A DNA stretch of 64,000 nt from an uncultured Prevotella sp. (GCA_946403845.1 CAMJBL010000007.1:1-64000), one strand, 5' to 3'; numbered from the stretch's first letter, positions 35,203 through 45,399 are shown. A program made the numbers and translations. The notes: a model not told the origin generated them from the sequence alone.

Positions 35203-37560
35203 TTAAAGTTCTATAGTGACTTTTCCGTTAATTTGACGTCCTGTGAGGTAATTTGGTACCGCCCATTGCCGTGAACTGACATCGGTGACCCAATAGTAGC
35301 TGTTGACATTGGAGATACCGAAAAGGTTCAGGCAGTCGATACCCAGCCATAGGTTTTTGATGCCTTTTCCGTCCTTGATGGCGCGGTAGTTCATGCCAAT
35401 GTCTGCCCGTTTATAGGCAGGCGCCCTGAAGTTCTGACGCTCAATGCCTCTGTGGGGTGCACCGAAGGGCAGTCCGTCGGCAAAGGCCAGTTTTAAAGTC
35501 ATCCGCCAGCGGTCCGTACCAGGGAAATAGTCGGTGAAATGAAAGTTGATGGCCCATTGCTGGTCTGTGGGCTGTGGGAATGATATCCCGTTCATCTTCA
35601 TCTGTGCTTTCATCAGCGAGAAGGTCAACCATGAATCGGTGCCAGGCACAAACTCACCGTATAGTTTCAGGTCGAGGCCGGCGGTATAACCCGAGGCCAG
35701 GTTCTCGCCGTAATAGGTCACCTTGACATTCTGGACGTTGTAGGGAATAAGGTTCGAAAGCGCTTTGTAATACATCTCTGTGGAAAAGCGGAAGGGACGG
35801 TCGAGCATCTTAAACCGATAGTCCATCGCGGCGATGAATTGCAATGAGCGCTGGCTCTTGATTTTCTCATTCAGTTTGGCCACCGTGATGCCGTTTTCCG
35901 TGATGGTATCTCGCATTTCCTTGTAGAAGGGTGCCTGATAATAGAGGCCTGTGGCGAACCGGAAAGTCAGATCCTGGTTGAAGGCAGGCACAATGGCCAG
36001 TGAGGCACGTGGCGATACGATAGTCTCTTTGTTGAACGACCAGTTGGATAATCTCACGCCATAGTTCAGCGTAAAGAAGTTCTCGCCCTTGGCAAACCGG
36101 TAGGTGTCCTGTGCATAGGCCTCGATACGATGGCTCTTGACATCGTTTTTCGAGGTGAGGGTGTAGATCAGGTCGAGTCGTTCGGCAGAGTGAGGGATGG
36201 AGTAGCCGCTGGAGTCGCGCATCTCGTATTCGCGGGCCTGCTCGCTGATGCGTTCTGTCTTATAAGTGACGCCTGCCTCCATGTCGTGACGCGCGGTTTT
36301 GTGATTGGCCATCAGTTTGAAACTGACGACGTCGGCCGTCAGATAATTCCGGGCATGCTCCATGTAGGTGCCCACACCAAGATGCTCTGACGACTCTGTA
36401 TCGTCGAGCCAGTATTGTCCCATGATATCATAGGTCTCCTTCTCTTTGGTATGGAAGGCAGATGTCAGGAATTTTATCTTGGTAGAGTCGCCGAAGTTAC
36501 GGGTAATGGCGGCGGTGCCGAAGAGGGTGCGGAACACATCCTTTTCCTGACCGTCGAAATAGACCTTAAACGACTTGACATCCTCCATGGTGCCAAACGA
36601 TGTCTCGCGGTCGGTAGGCTTGAAGTTATAGTGATTCTCAGAGATGTAGCCAATGATATCCAAAGCCCATCTGCTATTAGGTGTATAACTTATATAAGTC
36701 TGATAATCAAAGAAATTCGGTCTATACTCTCCAGTTGTTTCGAGGGAGCCCAACAGATAGCGGTTGGTCTTATAGCGAAGGCCGTGACTCATGGCGAACT
36801 TCTTATTGCTCATGCCCAGGTATCCGCTGGCCCCCAATAGTGAGGCGGTGGCTGATGCCTCGAAGCGTTTCGGGCGCCGATAGGTAATGTCGAGGGCCGA
36901 TGACATTTTGTCACCGTATTTCGCTTCGAATCCACCACTCGAGAATCCGATTTTCTCTACCATGTCGGCATTGATGATCGACAATCCTTCCTGTTGTCCG
37001 CTACGTACGAGCAAGGGCCGATAGATCTCCACGTTGTTGATATAGACGGAGTTCTCATCGAAGGAACCGCCTCGTACGTTGTATTGCGACGATAGCTCGT
37101 TGTGCGACGAGACGCCCGCCTGCTGTTGGATCAGTTCTTCAACGGCATTGCCTGTGGTCGATGGTCCCTGCTTGGCGTCCTCAATATCCAGTTGTTCGGT
37201 CGTTGTGGTCTGTCGCCGTTTCTCTGTGATGGTCACCTCGCGCAGGGCTTCCATTGGTCTCATCACAATCTGTACCGTCTGTTTCCCCTTAGGGCGGCGG
37301 AACACGCGTTTCCTTGTGGCGTAGCCGATCATCGAGAAGCGCACCTCTACCGAGTCGGCACTGTTCAGGCTGATCGAGAACTCGCCCTGTAGGTCCGTCA
37401 TCGTCACCTTGCCCTGATCCAGGCAGGATACCGTCACCAGCTCCAGCGCATTGTTGTCCTCGTCAATCACCTTGCCTTTCAGTGTGAAGTCGTCGGCGCA
37501 GACGGCCAGGCTCATCATGAGCATCACCATCAGCAAGAGGTATGTCTTCGTTTGCTTCAT
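35203..37560 (-). CDS. TonB-dependent receptor with carboxypeptidase-regulatory domain
   Basis: 785 residues. Signal peptide ending near AVCA. Residues 25-110 form the CarboxypepD_reg-like domain (GKVIDEDNNALELVTVSC). The plug includes NVRGGSFDENSVYINNVEIYRP, typical of FecA/CirA-like receptors without a SusD partner. A barrel follows. No SusD, sigma or transporter gene is adjacent, so the ligand is unknown. It lies divergent to the GH9-nucleotidase gene. Confidence 0.85.
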   Translation of the reverse strand: MKQTKTYLLLMVMLMMSLAVCADDFTLKGKVIDEDNNALELVTVSCLDQGKVTMTDLQGEFSISLNSADSVEVRFSMIGYATRKRVFRRPKGKQTVQIVMRPMEALREVTITEKRRQTTTTEQLDIEDAKQGPSTTGNAVEELIQQQAGVSSHNELSSQYNVRGGSFDENSVYINNVEIYRPLLVRSGQQEGLSIINADMVEKIGFSSGGFEAKYGDKMSSALDITYRRPKRFEASATASLLGASGYLGMSNKKFAMSHGLRYKTNRYLLGSLETTGEYRPNFFDYQTYISYTPNSRWALDIIGYISENHYNFKPTDRETSFGTMEDVKSFKVYFDGQEKDVFRTLFGTAAITRNFGDSTKIKFLTSAFHTKEKETYDIMGQYWLDDTESSEHLGVGTYMEHARNYLTADVVSFKLMANHKTARHDMEAGVTYKTERISEQAREYEMRDSSGYSIPHSAERLDLIYTLTSKNDVKSHRIEAYAQDTYRFAKGENFFTLNYGVRLSNWSFNKETIVSPRASLAIVPAFNQDLTFRFATGLYYQAPFYKEMRDTITENGITVAKLNEKIKSQRSLQFIAAMDYRFKMLDRPFRFSTEMYYKALSNLIPYNVQNVKVTYYGENLASGYTAGLDLKLYGEFVPGTDSWLTFSLMKAQMKMNGISFPQPTDQQWAINFHFTDYFPGTDRWRMTLKLAFADGLPFGAPHRGIERQNFRAPAYKRADIGMNYRAIKDGKGIKNLWLGIDCLNLFGISNVNSYYWVTDVSSRQWAVPNYLTGRQINGKVTIEL

Positions 37561-37623
37561 CAGATATTATAACGCGTTTTTCCACCGATTTGTTGTGCTG
37601 CAATAGAAAAAGTGAGTAAATTG

Positions 37624-37655
37624 TTTGGCATTCTCGCGAAAAGTCCGTATCTTTG
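37624..37655 (+). promoter_or_regulatory. Promoter of the GH9-nucleotidase gene
   Basis: -33 TTTG at 37624-37627, 20 bp, -7 TATCTTTG at 37648-37655; ATG at 37701. Confidence 0.8.
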
Positions 37656-37700
37656 CCCGACTTATTAGCAACAACAGAAACCAACAATTAATTAAATGAT

Positions 37701-40700
37701 ATGATTCAGAAGTTTCTCAAGACTGTCATTCTGTTTGTCGTACTGATGACAGCCGTACCGGTAGCAGCCACAAAGGTGCTCGGACTCAAGGTGGTCGACA
37801 AGAACTACCTTATGGTTCATTTTCGTGACGGAGAAGTGCGTTATCGCGATGACGCTACGGGTCCCAGTGCCTATCTGGGCCACTCCTTTGCCGAGGGCGA
37901 CGATACCCTGCTCGTCTTTGGTGAACGGTTGAAGGGCGACCGTGCCCAACAGGCCTCCCTGTGGAAGATTAGTTCGGCTGACGATAAGGCCTTTGGCACC
38001 GTGCATCCCCAACATGTGTGGCGTAAGTCGAAGCCGATGAATTTCGACCATACCCTCACCGCCGAACTCGACCACTGGCTGTTCCTCCAGCTGCCCAAGT
38101 CGATGAAGCAGGGCTGCACCTATACCGTCACCATTCCTAAGGGCATCGGTGCCGACGTGACTTCGCTCTCCGTCTGCTTTGACATCTGGAATGCCCAGTC
38201 TGAGGCCGTCCACGTCAATATCATCGGCTACGTGCCTTCCGAAGCACTTCATGCCGCCGACCTCTATCAGTGGTTAGGCGATGGCGGTCAGCGTGACTAC
38301 AAGGCATTCGAGGGCCGACAGGTGTATTTATATAATGTGACGACGAAGGAGAAACTGAATGCGGGAACCGTGAAATTCTGGAAACCAGCTTCTGCTTCAG
38401 AACAGGAGGCCGGTCAGAAGGCCCTCATTGGTACCGATGTGTGGAACATCGACTTCCGTTCCGTCGCCTCTGGCCGTTACCGTCTTGTGGTCGAGGATGT
38501 GGGCTGTAGCATGGATTTCGATATCTCGCCCGATGTCTATTACCAGCCTTACCGCTATTCCGTTCGCGGCTATTACTATATGCGCCTTGGCGAACCTAAG
38601 GATCCTGCCCATGTATGGCCCGTCCCCCGTCAGCCACAGTTCATTCCCGATGAAGACCCGAAGGAACTGACCGTCTACAAGACCGACCTCACTCCCTGGA
38701 GTCCCGAGTGGCGTCAGTTGCGCACGGATGTCTGGGATGAGCCTCATTTCAAGAAGGCCGAGGCCTCTATTTTCTGGAAGCACCGTTTGCCCGGCAACCC
38801 GGTGAATACCATTGTTCGTGGTGGCCATTCCGACGCTTTCGACTGGGACCGCCATCTGGCTCATGTCAGCAATATCTACGACATGTTGCTGCCTTTTATC
38901 CTTTCCGATGGCCGTCTTATCGATGACAACCTTGGTATCCGCGAGAGTGGCAACGGCATTCCCGATCTCATCGACGAGGCCCGAAATGAGGTTGATTTCT
39001 TCCTCTCTATCCGCGATGGTGAGGCCTATTCGCAGGGTGTCACCAATCCCAGTTCCGACTGGACGGTGATGTTCCAGGCCGGCTGCACCACGATGGCTGC
39101 CTGGGCCAATGCCGCCAACTGCGCCGTCCTGGCTGAGGCCTTCCGTTTGCAGCATAACGATTCCCTTCGCCAGTACTATACCCGCGAGGCAATTACAGCC
39201 TTCCGCTTTGCCTCGAAGCAGGAGAATCTTCAGTTGGATGATCTTCAGGATATCGGCAGCATGCAGATGCGTGGCCGCGACTTCCGCCAGTTGGCCGCCG
39301 CCTTCCTCTATAATCTCACCGGTGAGCAGGAGTGGGAGAGTGTCTTCGCCGAGGAGAACATGATCAAGACGCCTCAGTCGCCCCTCTTCAGCAAAGGTCG
39401 TCAGGGCTTCTTCGGCATCGGCGTTACCAATCAGTTCGGTGCCCGCGATGTGCCGTTCTGTCAGCTCTGGGCCGCCGCTGCCTATCTCACCTGCCCCCAT
39501 CCCCGCCATCATGCCACGCTCTACGAGAACCTCTGTGCCAGTATCAAGGCGCAGGCTGAGAGCTATAACATCAGCCACATGGCCGAGCGCCCCTCGCGCC
39601 GTAGTGCCAACGACAGTCGCTGGCAAGTGTCGCAGAATCTGCAACTCGTGATGCTGGCCCACTATATGGCCGACGATACGCATAAGCGCGAACTCGAGCA
39701 TGTCATGTTCACCGAGGCCGGATGGGCTTTGGGACGTAATCCTGGCAACATCGTCGAGATGACCGGTCTGGGCGAGCGTCATATTACCGACTGCTACACC
39801 ACGGGCCGTAACGATGGTGCGCCTGAGTGCCATCCGGGTCAGACGCCTTTCAACGGTACCGAGACCTGGTCGCCGGGCCATAATGGTGGCGATGCACAGG
39901 TCATCCTGAAATACTGCTATCCCGAGTGGAACAGTGGCTGGCCCCGTCAGGAGTCTTATTTCAACCAGCGCTATTTCTGGGTCAACGGTGAGTTTACCCC
40001 GCGTGAGACCATGCGTGGCAAGATGGCCCTGCTGGGTTATCTGAATGCGCTGAGTCAGCAACAGAAGAGCATTGTGGTGCTCTACGAGAATGATGTCCAT
40101 TGCGCGATTGATGGCTATGCCACCGTTGCCGGTCTGCGTGATGCCATTGCCAAGAGCGATACTGCCAGCGTGGCACTCGTCAGCTGTGGCGACTTCCTGC
40201 AAGGGGCGATGGCCGGCTCGCTCTCCAAAGGACAGTATGTCGTCGACATCCTCCGTCATATGGACTACGATGCCATCGGACTGGGTAACCACGAGTTCGA
40301 CTACGGTGTGCCCCGCATGCGAGAGCTGCTCGACCAGCTGTCGTCGCCTGTGGTCTGTGCCAATTTCTTCGAGGCGGGCTCGCCCATTCCTTTCTATGTC
40401 CCCTATATCATCCGTCAGTACGGTGGTCGCCGCATCGCCTTTGTGGGAGCCGTCACCGGTGAAGCCATGCGCGCTGAGGCCTATTCGTTCTACGACGAGA
40501 ATGGTCATCTGCTCTACGACCTGAAGCCGATGGAGGTGTCGCGAATCGTGCAGCAGGCCGTCGACGAGGCCCGTAGCCTGGGTGCCGACTATGTGGTGCT
40601 GATATCCCATCTCGGTGAGCAGCCCGTGGCGAATACCGTCAATAGCCACGAACTGGTGGCCCGTACCCGAGGCATCGATGTGGTGCTCGACGGACACAGC

Positions 40701-41537
40701 CATTCTGTCATCCCGCATAGCGAGGCGCCCAATCTCGATGGCCGCATGATTCCCGTTACACAGACCGGTACTGCTTTTGCCAATATCGGCAAACTGCTCA
40801 TCACGCCCGACGGCCGTTTCCATACCCAGCTTATCCCGTTGAAGGATATCAGTTATAAGAGCAGTCGGATTACGGCCGTTACCGATAGCGTCAAGGCGCT
40901 CATGACGAAGGTCACCGCCCGTGAACTCTGCCGTAGCGATTTCGATCTGAGTATCTACGAGGCCGACGGTAAGACGCGTCGTGTGCGTTCGGCCGAGACC
41001 AATATCGGCGACCTGGTCACGGATGCCTTCCGTGTGCAGTTAAAGACCGACATCGGCCTGCAGAATGGTGGCGGCATCCGCAATTCCATCCCCAAAGGCG
41101 CCGTTACCTATGGTAGTGTGCTCGATGCGCTGCCCTTCGGCAATCTGATGGTGATACTCGAGGCTACCGGTCAGCAGATCGTCGACATGCTCCAGAAGTG
41201 CGCCACCTTCGATGTCGAGGACGGCAGTTTCCCACAGGTGTCGGGCTTGCAGTTCAAGATCAATAAGGGTGCCAATGGCCGTAGTGTGAGCGATGTGGCT
41301 GTGCTCGACGCGCCGTCGGGTCAGTTCAAACCCATCGACCCGGCGCGCCGCTATACCATCGCCACCACGGAATATACCATCAAGGGCGGTTTCTACGACA
41401 CGATGAAAGCCTGCCGTGTGCTGACCACCTCGTCGTTGAGCTATTGCGATTGCGTGGTCGCTTATCTCAGTACCTTCAGTGGCGGCAAGCTGCCCCAGCT
41501 CTATGCCAAGCCTCAGGGCCGCATTGAGATGCGTTGA
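37701..41537 (+). CDS. Fusion of GH9 glycosidase and UshA-type 5'-nucleotidase
   Basis: 1278 residues. Signal peptide ends at AVPVAA. Ig-like domains span about 25-280 (second one CelD_N-like: VHVNIIGYVPSEALHAADL). The GH9 (alpha/alpha)6 domain is about 285-785: base-type GGHSDAFDWD (canonical DAGD), GNGIPDLIDEA, LGRNPGN, GLGERH, late Glu in FTPRETMRGK. From about 790 a metallophosphatase begins (VVLYENDVHC, SCGDFLQGA, GLGNHEFDYG, LDGHSHSVIP), then a 5'-nucleotidase C domain (AETNIGDLVTDAFR, QNGGGIRNSI). Both active sites look intact. A single open frame with a terminator only at the end argues for a real fusion exported as one protein. Confidence 0.88.
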   Translation: MIQKFLKTVILFVVLMTAVPVAATKVLGLKVVDKNYLMVHFRDGEVRYRDDATGPSAYLGHSFAEGDDTLLVFGERLKGDRAQQASLWKISSADDKAFGTVHPQHVWRKSKPMNFDHTLTAELDHWLFLQLPKSMKQGCTYTVTIPKGIGADVTSLSVCFDIWNAQSEAVHVNIIGYVPSEALHAADLYQWLGDGGQRDYKAFEGRQVYLYNVTTKEKLNAGTVKFWKPASASEQEAGQKALIGTDVWNIDFRSVASGRYRLVVEDVGCSMDFDISPDVYYQPYRYSVRGYYYMRLGEPKDPAHVWPVPRQPQFIPDEDPKELTVYKTDLTPWSPEWRQLRTDVWDEPHFKKAEASIFWKHRLPGNPVNTIVRGGHSDAFDWDRHLAHVSNIYDMLLPFILSDGRLIDDNLGIRESGNGIPDLIDEARNEVDFFLSIRDGEAYSQGVTNPSSDWTVMFQAGCTTMAAWANAANCAVLAEAFRLQHNDSLRQYYTREAITAFRFASKQENLQLDDLQDIGSMQMRGRDFRQLAAAFLYNLTGEQEWESVFAEENMIKTPQSPLFSKGRQGFFGIGVTNQFGARDVPFCQLWAAAAYLTCPHPRHHATLYENLCASIKAQAESYNISHMAERPSRRSANDSRWQVSQNLQLVMLAHYMADDTHKRELEHVMFTEAGWALGRNPGNIVEMTGLGERHITDCYTTGRNDGAPECHPGQTPFNGTETWSPGHNGGDAQVILKYCYPEWNSGWPRQESYFNQRYFWVNGEFTPRETMRGKMALLGYLNALSQQQKSIVVLYENDVHCAIDGYATVAGLRDAIAKSDTASVALVSCGDFLQGAMAGSLSKGQYVVDILRHMDYDAIGLGNHEFDYGVPRMRELLDQLSSPVVCANFFEAGSPIPFYVPYIIRQYGGRRIAFVGAVTGEAMRAEAYSFYDENGHLLYDLKPMEVSRIVQQAVDEARSLGADYVVLISHLGEQPVANTVNSHELVARTRGIDVVLDGHSHSVIPHSEAPNLDGRMIPVTQTGTAFANIGKLLITPDGRFHTQLIPLKDISYKSSRITAVTDSVKALMTKVTARELCRSDFDLSIYEADGKTRRVRSAETNIGDLVTDAFRVQLKTDIGLQNGGGIRNSIPKGAVTYGSVLDALPFGNLMVILEATGQQIVDMLQKCATFDVEDGSFPQVSGLQFKINKGANGRSVSDVAVLDAPSGQFKPIDPARRYTIATTEYTIKGGFYDTMKACRVLTTSSLSYCDCVVAYLSTFSGGKLPQLYAKPQGRIEMR

Positions 41538-41567
41538 AACCATCCAGTCACCACTATATCTGATCTA

Positions 41568-41607
41568 AGAGGTTGGCTCCCGAATTGGAAGCCGACCTCT
41601 TTTTTTC
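41568..41607 (+). terminator. Terminator after the GH9-nucleotidase gene
   Basis: AGAGGTTGGCT pairs with AGCCGACCTCT (11 pairs, one G-U), followed by seven T. Confidence 0.88.
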
Positions 41608-41654
41608 GAAAAAAATGATTCTGGGGTTAGGAAAATGGCTTCCTTATTCGTTAT

Positions 41655-42161
41655 ATGGACAGAATGAGTATTCAAAAGGCTAAAATAGAACAACTGTACA
41701 GTGACAGTTATCAGCGCCTGTTGACGATGGCGAGGCTGATGCTGAAGGACGAGAAAGAGGCCGAGGATGTGGTGGGTGACCTCTTTGTCCGACTGGCGGA
41801 GGGAACAATCACATTACCTTCGGAGCGTCCGGAAAGCTACCTGTTGACTGCCGTTCGCAACAACTGCCTTGACCGCATCCGCCGGTTGTCACTGCGTGAA
41901 AGGATGGAGCGCCGTCTGTCGCTCTCAGAGCCTGGTGCGTCGACAGAAAACGGCGACCTTCAACGCCTCAAGGAGATGATCGACTATGCGGAGATGACCT
42001 TCCCCCGACAGACCTGGCGCGTGTTCCAGTTGCGCTTCGACGAGGGGCTGCACTACCGTGAAATCGCAGAGAAACTGGGCATCAGCGAGACCAGTGTCTA
42101 CAAGCACCTCTCCAAGGCCCTTGAACGACTGAAAGAGAAATTTAATCCGACAAGCATATGA
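41655..42161 (+). CDS. ECF-type RNA polymerase sigma factor
   Basis: 168 residues. Region 2 (QRLLTMARLMLKDEKEAEDVVGDLFVRLAEG) and region 4 with a helix-turn-helix (HYREIAEKLGISETSVYKHLSKALERLKEKF). First of a four-gene set with an anti-sigma, a TonB receptor with an STN-type signalling domain and a lipoprotein: the trans-envelope signalling layout known from FecI-FecR-FecA. A second in-frame ATG lies three codons in. Confidence 0.9.
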   Translation: MDRMSIQKAKIEQLYSDSYQRLLTMARLMLKDEKEAEDVVGDLFVRLAEGTITLPSERPESYLLTAVRNNCLDRIRRLSLRERMERRLSLSEPGASTENGDLQRLKEMIDYAEMTFPRQTWRVFQLRFDEGLHYREIAEKLGISETSVYKHLSKALERLKEKFNPTSI

Positions 42162-42715
42162 AAGATATCGAACAACTGCTCAGAATGACAGAGCGTCCAC
42201 AAGACTATACGGACGAGGAACTGCAACAGCTGATGAACGATCCCGACATGCGGGTATATTATGAGCTGATGGTGAAGGCCGAAGAGGGCTTTGCCCAGAG
42301 GAAGACCACTCGCGACAAGAGTATGAGACGATGGAAGATAGCGGCTATGTTTGCGGGCATCATCCTGCTATCGGGCCTGACCTTTGCTGCCGTACATATC
42401 ATAAGGGGTCAGGAGCCGGTAGAGAGGTGTCAGGAGGCGGTGGTGGCTGCAAAGCCCCAACCAACGGCTGTCAACCGTCAACAGTCAGAGACGGACACCA
42501 TCCGAACCTTCGAGAATGCCGAACTGCAACAGATACTCACGGAGTTGGCAGACCACTACCATCTGGATGTGGCATTCCAGAATGAGCAGACCCGCCACCT
42601 CCGCCTGTATACCAAGTGGGACACCTCGGCACCGCTGAGTCAGATGATAGAGCGGCTGAACAACTTCGAGAAAGTCAGCATTCGTCAAACCGATAACCAG
42701 ATCATAGCAGAATAG
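42158..42715 (+). CDS. Minimal FecR-like anti-sigma factor (FecR core domain absent)
   Basis: 185 residues. Cytoplasmic N-terminus (about 1-62), one membrane helix (WKIAAMFAGIILLSGLTFAAVHII), a short linker, then a DUF4974/FecR_C-like domain (FENAELQQILTELADHYHLDVAFQN, LYTKWDTSAPLSQMIERLN). The roughly 100-residue FecR domain that normally lies between is missing. It probably holds the sigma factor until the receptor's STN domain signals. Overlaps the sigma gene by 4 bp. Confidence 0.78.
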   Translation: MKDIEQLLRMTERPQDYTDEELQQLMNDPDMRVYYELMVKAEEGFAQRKTTRDKSMRRWKIAAMFAGIILLSGLTFAAVHIIRGQEPVERCQEAVVAAKPQPTAVNRQQSETDTIRTFENAELQQILTELADHYHLDVAFQNEQTRHLRLYTKWDTSAPLSQMIERLNNFEKVSIRQTDNQIIAE

Positions 42716-42717
42716 TC

Positions 42718-45399
42718 ATGAAGCGTATCTTACCACATATTTCCTACTTCTTACCTTTGATGGTATTCTGTGCCCTCAGCACCTTGGCTCAGGCACAGCA
42801 CACCTTTCAGGGCACCTCGCTCTCGAAGGCCCTCATCGAACTCGACCAGTCGTCGAAGCATTATGACATCTCGTTTGTCTACGACGAATTGGAGGACTTT
42901 ACCGTGACCAAGACCGTTAAGCGGGGACGCTCCCTGCCTGATGCCGTCCGCGAGGTCTGTGGGTTCTATCCCGTCAGAGTCAACGTCAAGGGGCGTGACA
43001 TTCTGGTGGAGTGCATCCAGAAAGACCGCACGAAACTGATGGGACGCCTCGTCGGACCCGACCGTCAGCCCATTGCCTATGCCAATATTACACTCTTCTC
43101 TCTTATTGATTCTGTTTATATAGGTGGCGGCGTGAGCAATGAGGCTGGCGACTTCGTCATTCCCTGTAGCATGTCGCAGGCCAAGGTGCGCATCAGTTGT
43201 GTGGGTTTCAAGACCGTTGAGCGTCAGATGCCCGTGGCCGATGTGGGAACGGTCAGAATGCAGATGGAGAACAACTATCTGGGCAATGTCACCATTAGCG
43301 GTCGCATGCCCGTTATCCGTAGCGAGGCCAACCGCCTGCTGTATATTGTCAACAATGATGAATATGCCCAGGGACTCACAGCCCTCGAGCTGCTCAACCG
43401 TGTGCCGATGGTAAGCATGGTAAACGGACGGGCCACGATCCTCGGCAAGGGCACGGCCCACTATATGATGAACGGCAAGGTGATGGAAATGGACGACGAG
43501 ATGATGCATCAGCGGCTGTGGGCGATGCAGGCAGCGGATATCGAACGTATTGAGGTGATAACCATGCCTACCGGCAAGTATCTCTCGGACCTGGGCGGGG
43601 GCTATATCAACTTCGTGATGAATCGCGACCAGAGCTTAGGCTGGCGCAGTGATCTGAGCGTGCAGGCAGGCACCAGCGACGACTGGAGCGGAAGGGCAGA
43701 TGCTTCTGTCAACTATGCCTCAGAGCAGTTTGATGTGGCCCTCGATGTGAATGGCAACTGGCTGACGAAGAAAGAGGACAAAACCCTGCACCAGTCGTTT
43801 TCGCTGATAGAAAGAAAAATCAGTAGCGATAAAGAGACTGATGACAAGGATATGGGCGCAAACCTGATGCTGCGATATCTGCCTGTGAAGAATCTGGAAA
43901 TCGGTGTGTCAGCCTCCTATCAGCAGCTTTGGCCGACGAGTCATAAAATCAGCAATACCCTTTATTATAATTCCTCATTTTACCCAGAGTATGAATTTTA
44001 CCCGTCCTTGGAGTCGGAAATGAAATATGCCGGCAATCATGTGCTGAACCTCTCAGCCTATGTCGACTGGACGCTTGGAAGGCCTGACCGCAAACTAAGT
44101 GCCTCGTATAACTTATACAAGAAACAGGATGATAACACGAATCAATTGCAGGACTATTTCTGGGATAACAAGGGTTCTTATCGTATTCATTCTGCGCGAC
44201 TCGATCTGTCAATGCCATTACCAGCATCTTTTGCCCTCAATGCAGGTGTTTCCTATACAAACATTAATAACGAAACGCATACAAATCAAGTTAAGAATTA
44301 TGAATGGGTCGACGATTATAGAAAGAACACTAATAAGGGTCTCTATTCCCAATGGTACTTCTATCAACATGAAGAAAAAATAACGTCTGGCTATCTGTCT
44401 GTCCAAAAGAATTTCAGCAAGAATACCAAAGCTGTTGCCGGGTTGCGATATGAACATACAAAAACAACAAACAGTAACCGACTAGAAGACATCACAAACA
44501 ATTATTTCTTTCCTTCTTTGTCATTCTTTTCCTGTTCAGACAATGGTGGACAGTTTGGAATAACGTGGGCCATGAGCGTCATACGACCGAACTTCTACGA
44601 CCTTAATCCGATCATAGATTATGATACCAATTTCAGTCGCTCTCAAGGAAATCCCTACCTGACACCAAGTTTTGACAATCGGGTAGAAGTGAACTATAGC
44701 AATAATAAGGGATTTTATGCTAATCTCTATTATACGCATGGCAAAGACCAGATAGAGTGGGTGACAGTCTCAAATTGGATGGGTTATACAAATGAGGCCT
44801 GGCCTACAAATAACTATAAATCTGATAAGACGGGCATCTATCTGAATTATCAGCATCAGTTCGGACATTGGGTACATGCCGTCGCAGAAGGCGACCTCTA
44901 TTATTATGAGGCCCAGACATATTCGGATATCTATCTCTGGTATGGATTAGGGCCTAGCTATTATAACACCACGATGTATATAATGCCTGGAGTTCCAAAG
45001 GATCTTGAAGGCTATGGCAAACGCTTTTCGGTCAGTGGCGACATCTTCTTGAATCGCCAGCACTCGCTGATGCTGAATGCACGCTATGACCAGTGGTTGG
45101 ACGACTATGTGGGCCTCTCGAAGATCGATGCCTACGGCTACTTTACCTTCGCCCTTCGCTATGCCTTGCTCAACGACCGGCTGAAACTCTCACTTACTGC
45201 CGTCGACCCCTTCCATCAGCATGTCATGGACAAGAGCTCTGATTATACCAACTCAGATCATTTCCTGAAGGTGCACACCAATCTGCATTCGCACTACATC
45301 GGCCTGACGGCTACCTATTCGCTGGGTGGCAGGAAGGTGCGCGTGATTGATCACGACTTCACCGATTCCGAACAACAACGCGCAGAGAAACAAAAATAA
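42718..45399 (+). CDS. STN-domain TonB-dependent receptor (outer-membrane signalling type)
   Basis: 893 residues. Signal peptide ends at LAQAQ. An STN domain (about 28-100: FQGTSLSKALIELDQSSKHYDISFVYD) should contact the anti-sigma. Then a CarboxypepD_reg-like domain (MGRLVGPDRQPIAYANITLF), a plug (VIRSEANRLLYIVNNDEYAQG, PMVSMVNGRATILGKG) and an OMP_b-brl_3-type barrel. Between about 43900 and 45000 the coding sequence looks more A/T-rich than both ends, consistent with exchange of the surface-loop part. It lies 2 nt after the anti-sigma stop. Confidence 0.85.
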   Translation: MKRILPHISYFLPLMVFCALSTLAQAQHTFQGTSLSKALIELDQSSKHYDISFVYDELEDFTVTKTVKRGRSLPDAVREVCGFYPVRVNVKGRDILVECIQKDRTKLMGRLVGPDRQPIAYANITLFSLIDSVYIGGGVSNEAGDFVIPCSMSQAKVRISCVGFKTVERQMPVADVGTVRMQMENNYLGNVTISGRMPVIRSEANRLLYIVNNDEYAQGLTALELLNRVPMVSMVNGRATILGKGTAHYMMNGKVMEMDDEMMHQRLWAMQAADIERIEVITMPTGKYLSDLGGGYINFVMNRDQSLGWRSDLSVQAGTSDDWSGRADASVNYASEQFDVALDVNGNWLTKKEDKTLHQSFSLIERKISSDKETDDKDMGANLMLRYLPVKNLEIGVSASYQQLWPTSHKISNTLYYNSSFYPEYEFYPSLESEMKYAGNHVLNLSAYVDWTLGRPDRKLSASYNLYKKQDDNTNQLQDYFWDNKGSYRIHSARLDLSMPLPASFALNAGVSYTNINNETHTNQVKNYEWVDDYRKNTNKGLYSQWYFYQHEEKITSGYLSVQKNFSKNTKAVAGLRYEHTKTTNSNRLEDITNNYFFPSLSFFSCSDNGGQFGITWAMSVIRPNFYDLNPIIDYDTNFSRSQGNPYLTPSFDNRVEVNYSNNKGFYANLYYTHGKDQIEWVTVSNWMGYTNEAWPTNNYKSDKTGIYLNYQHQFGHWVHAVAEGDLYYYEAQTYSDIYLWYGLGPSYYNTTMYIMPGVPKDLEGYGKRFSVSGDIFLNRQHSLMLNARYDQWLDDYVGLSKIDAYGYFTFALRYALLNDRLKLSLTAVDPFHQHVMDKSSDYTNSDHFLKVHTNLHSHYIGLTATYSLGGRKVRVIDHDFTDSEQQRAEKQK

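Noticed and set aside
40060..40090. Frameshift or missed stop between the GH9 and nucleotidase parts
   Set aside because: The frame is continuous with normal codon use across the junction and there is no leftover signal peptide or start region for a separate nucleotidase gene.
38397..40823. An 808-codon open frame on the minus strand opposite the GH9-nucleotidase gene
   Set aside because: The plus frame has full GH9 and 5'-nucleotidase motifs. The antisense frame is open only because of codon bias, has no recognisable domain and lacks a promoter. Other long antisense frames in the window (for example 5196-6245, 13234-14361, 21047-21961) are the same effect.
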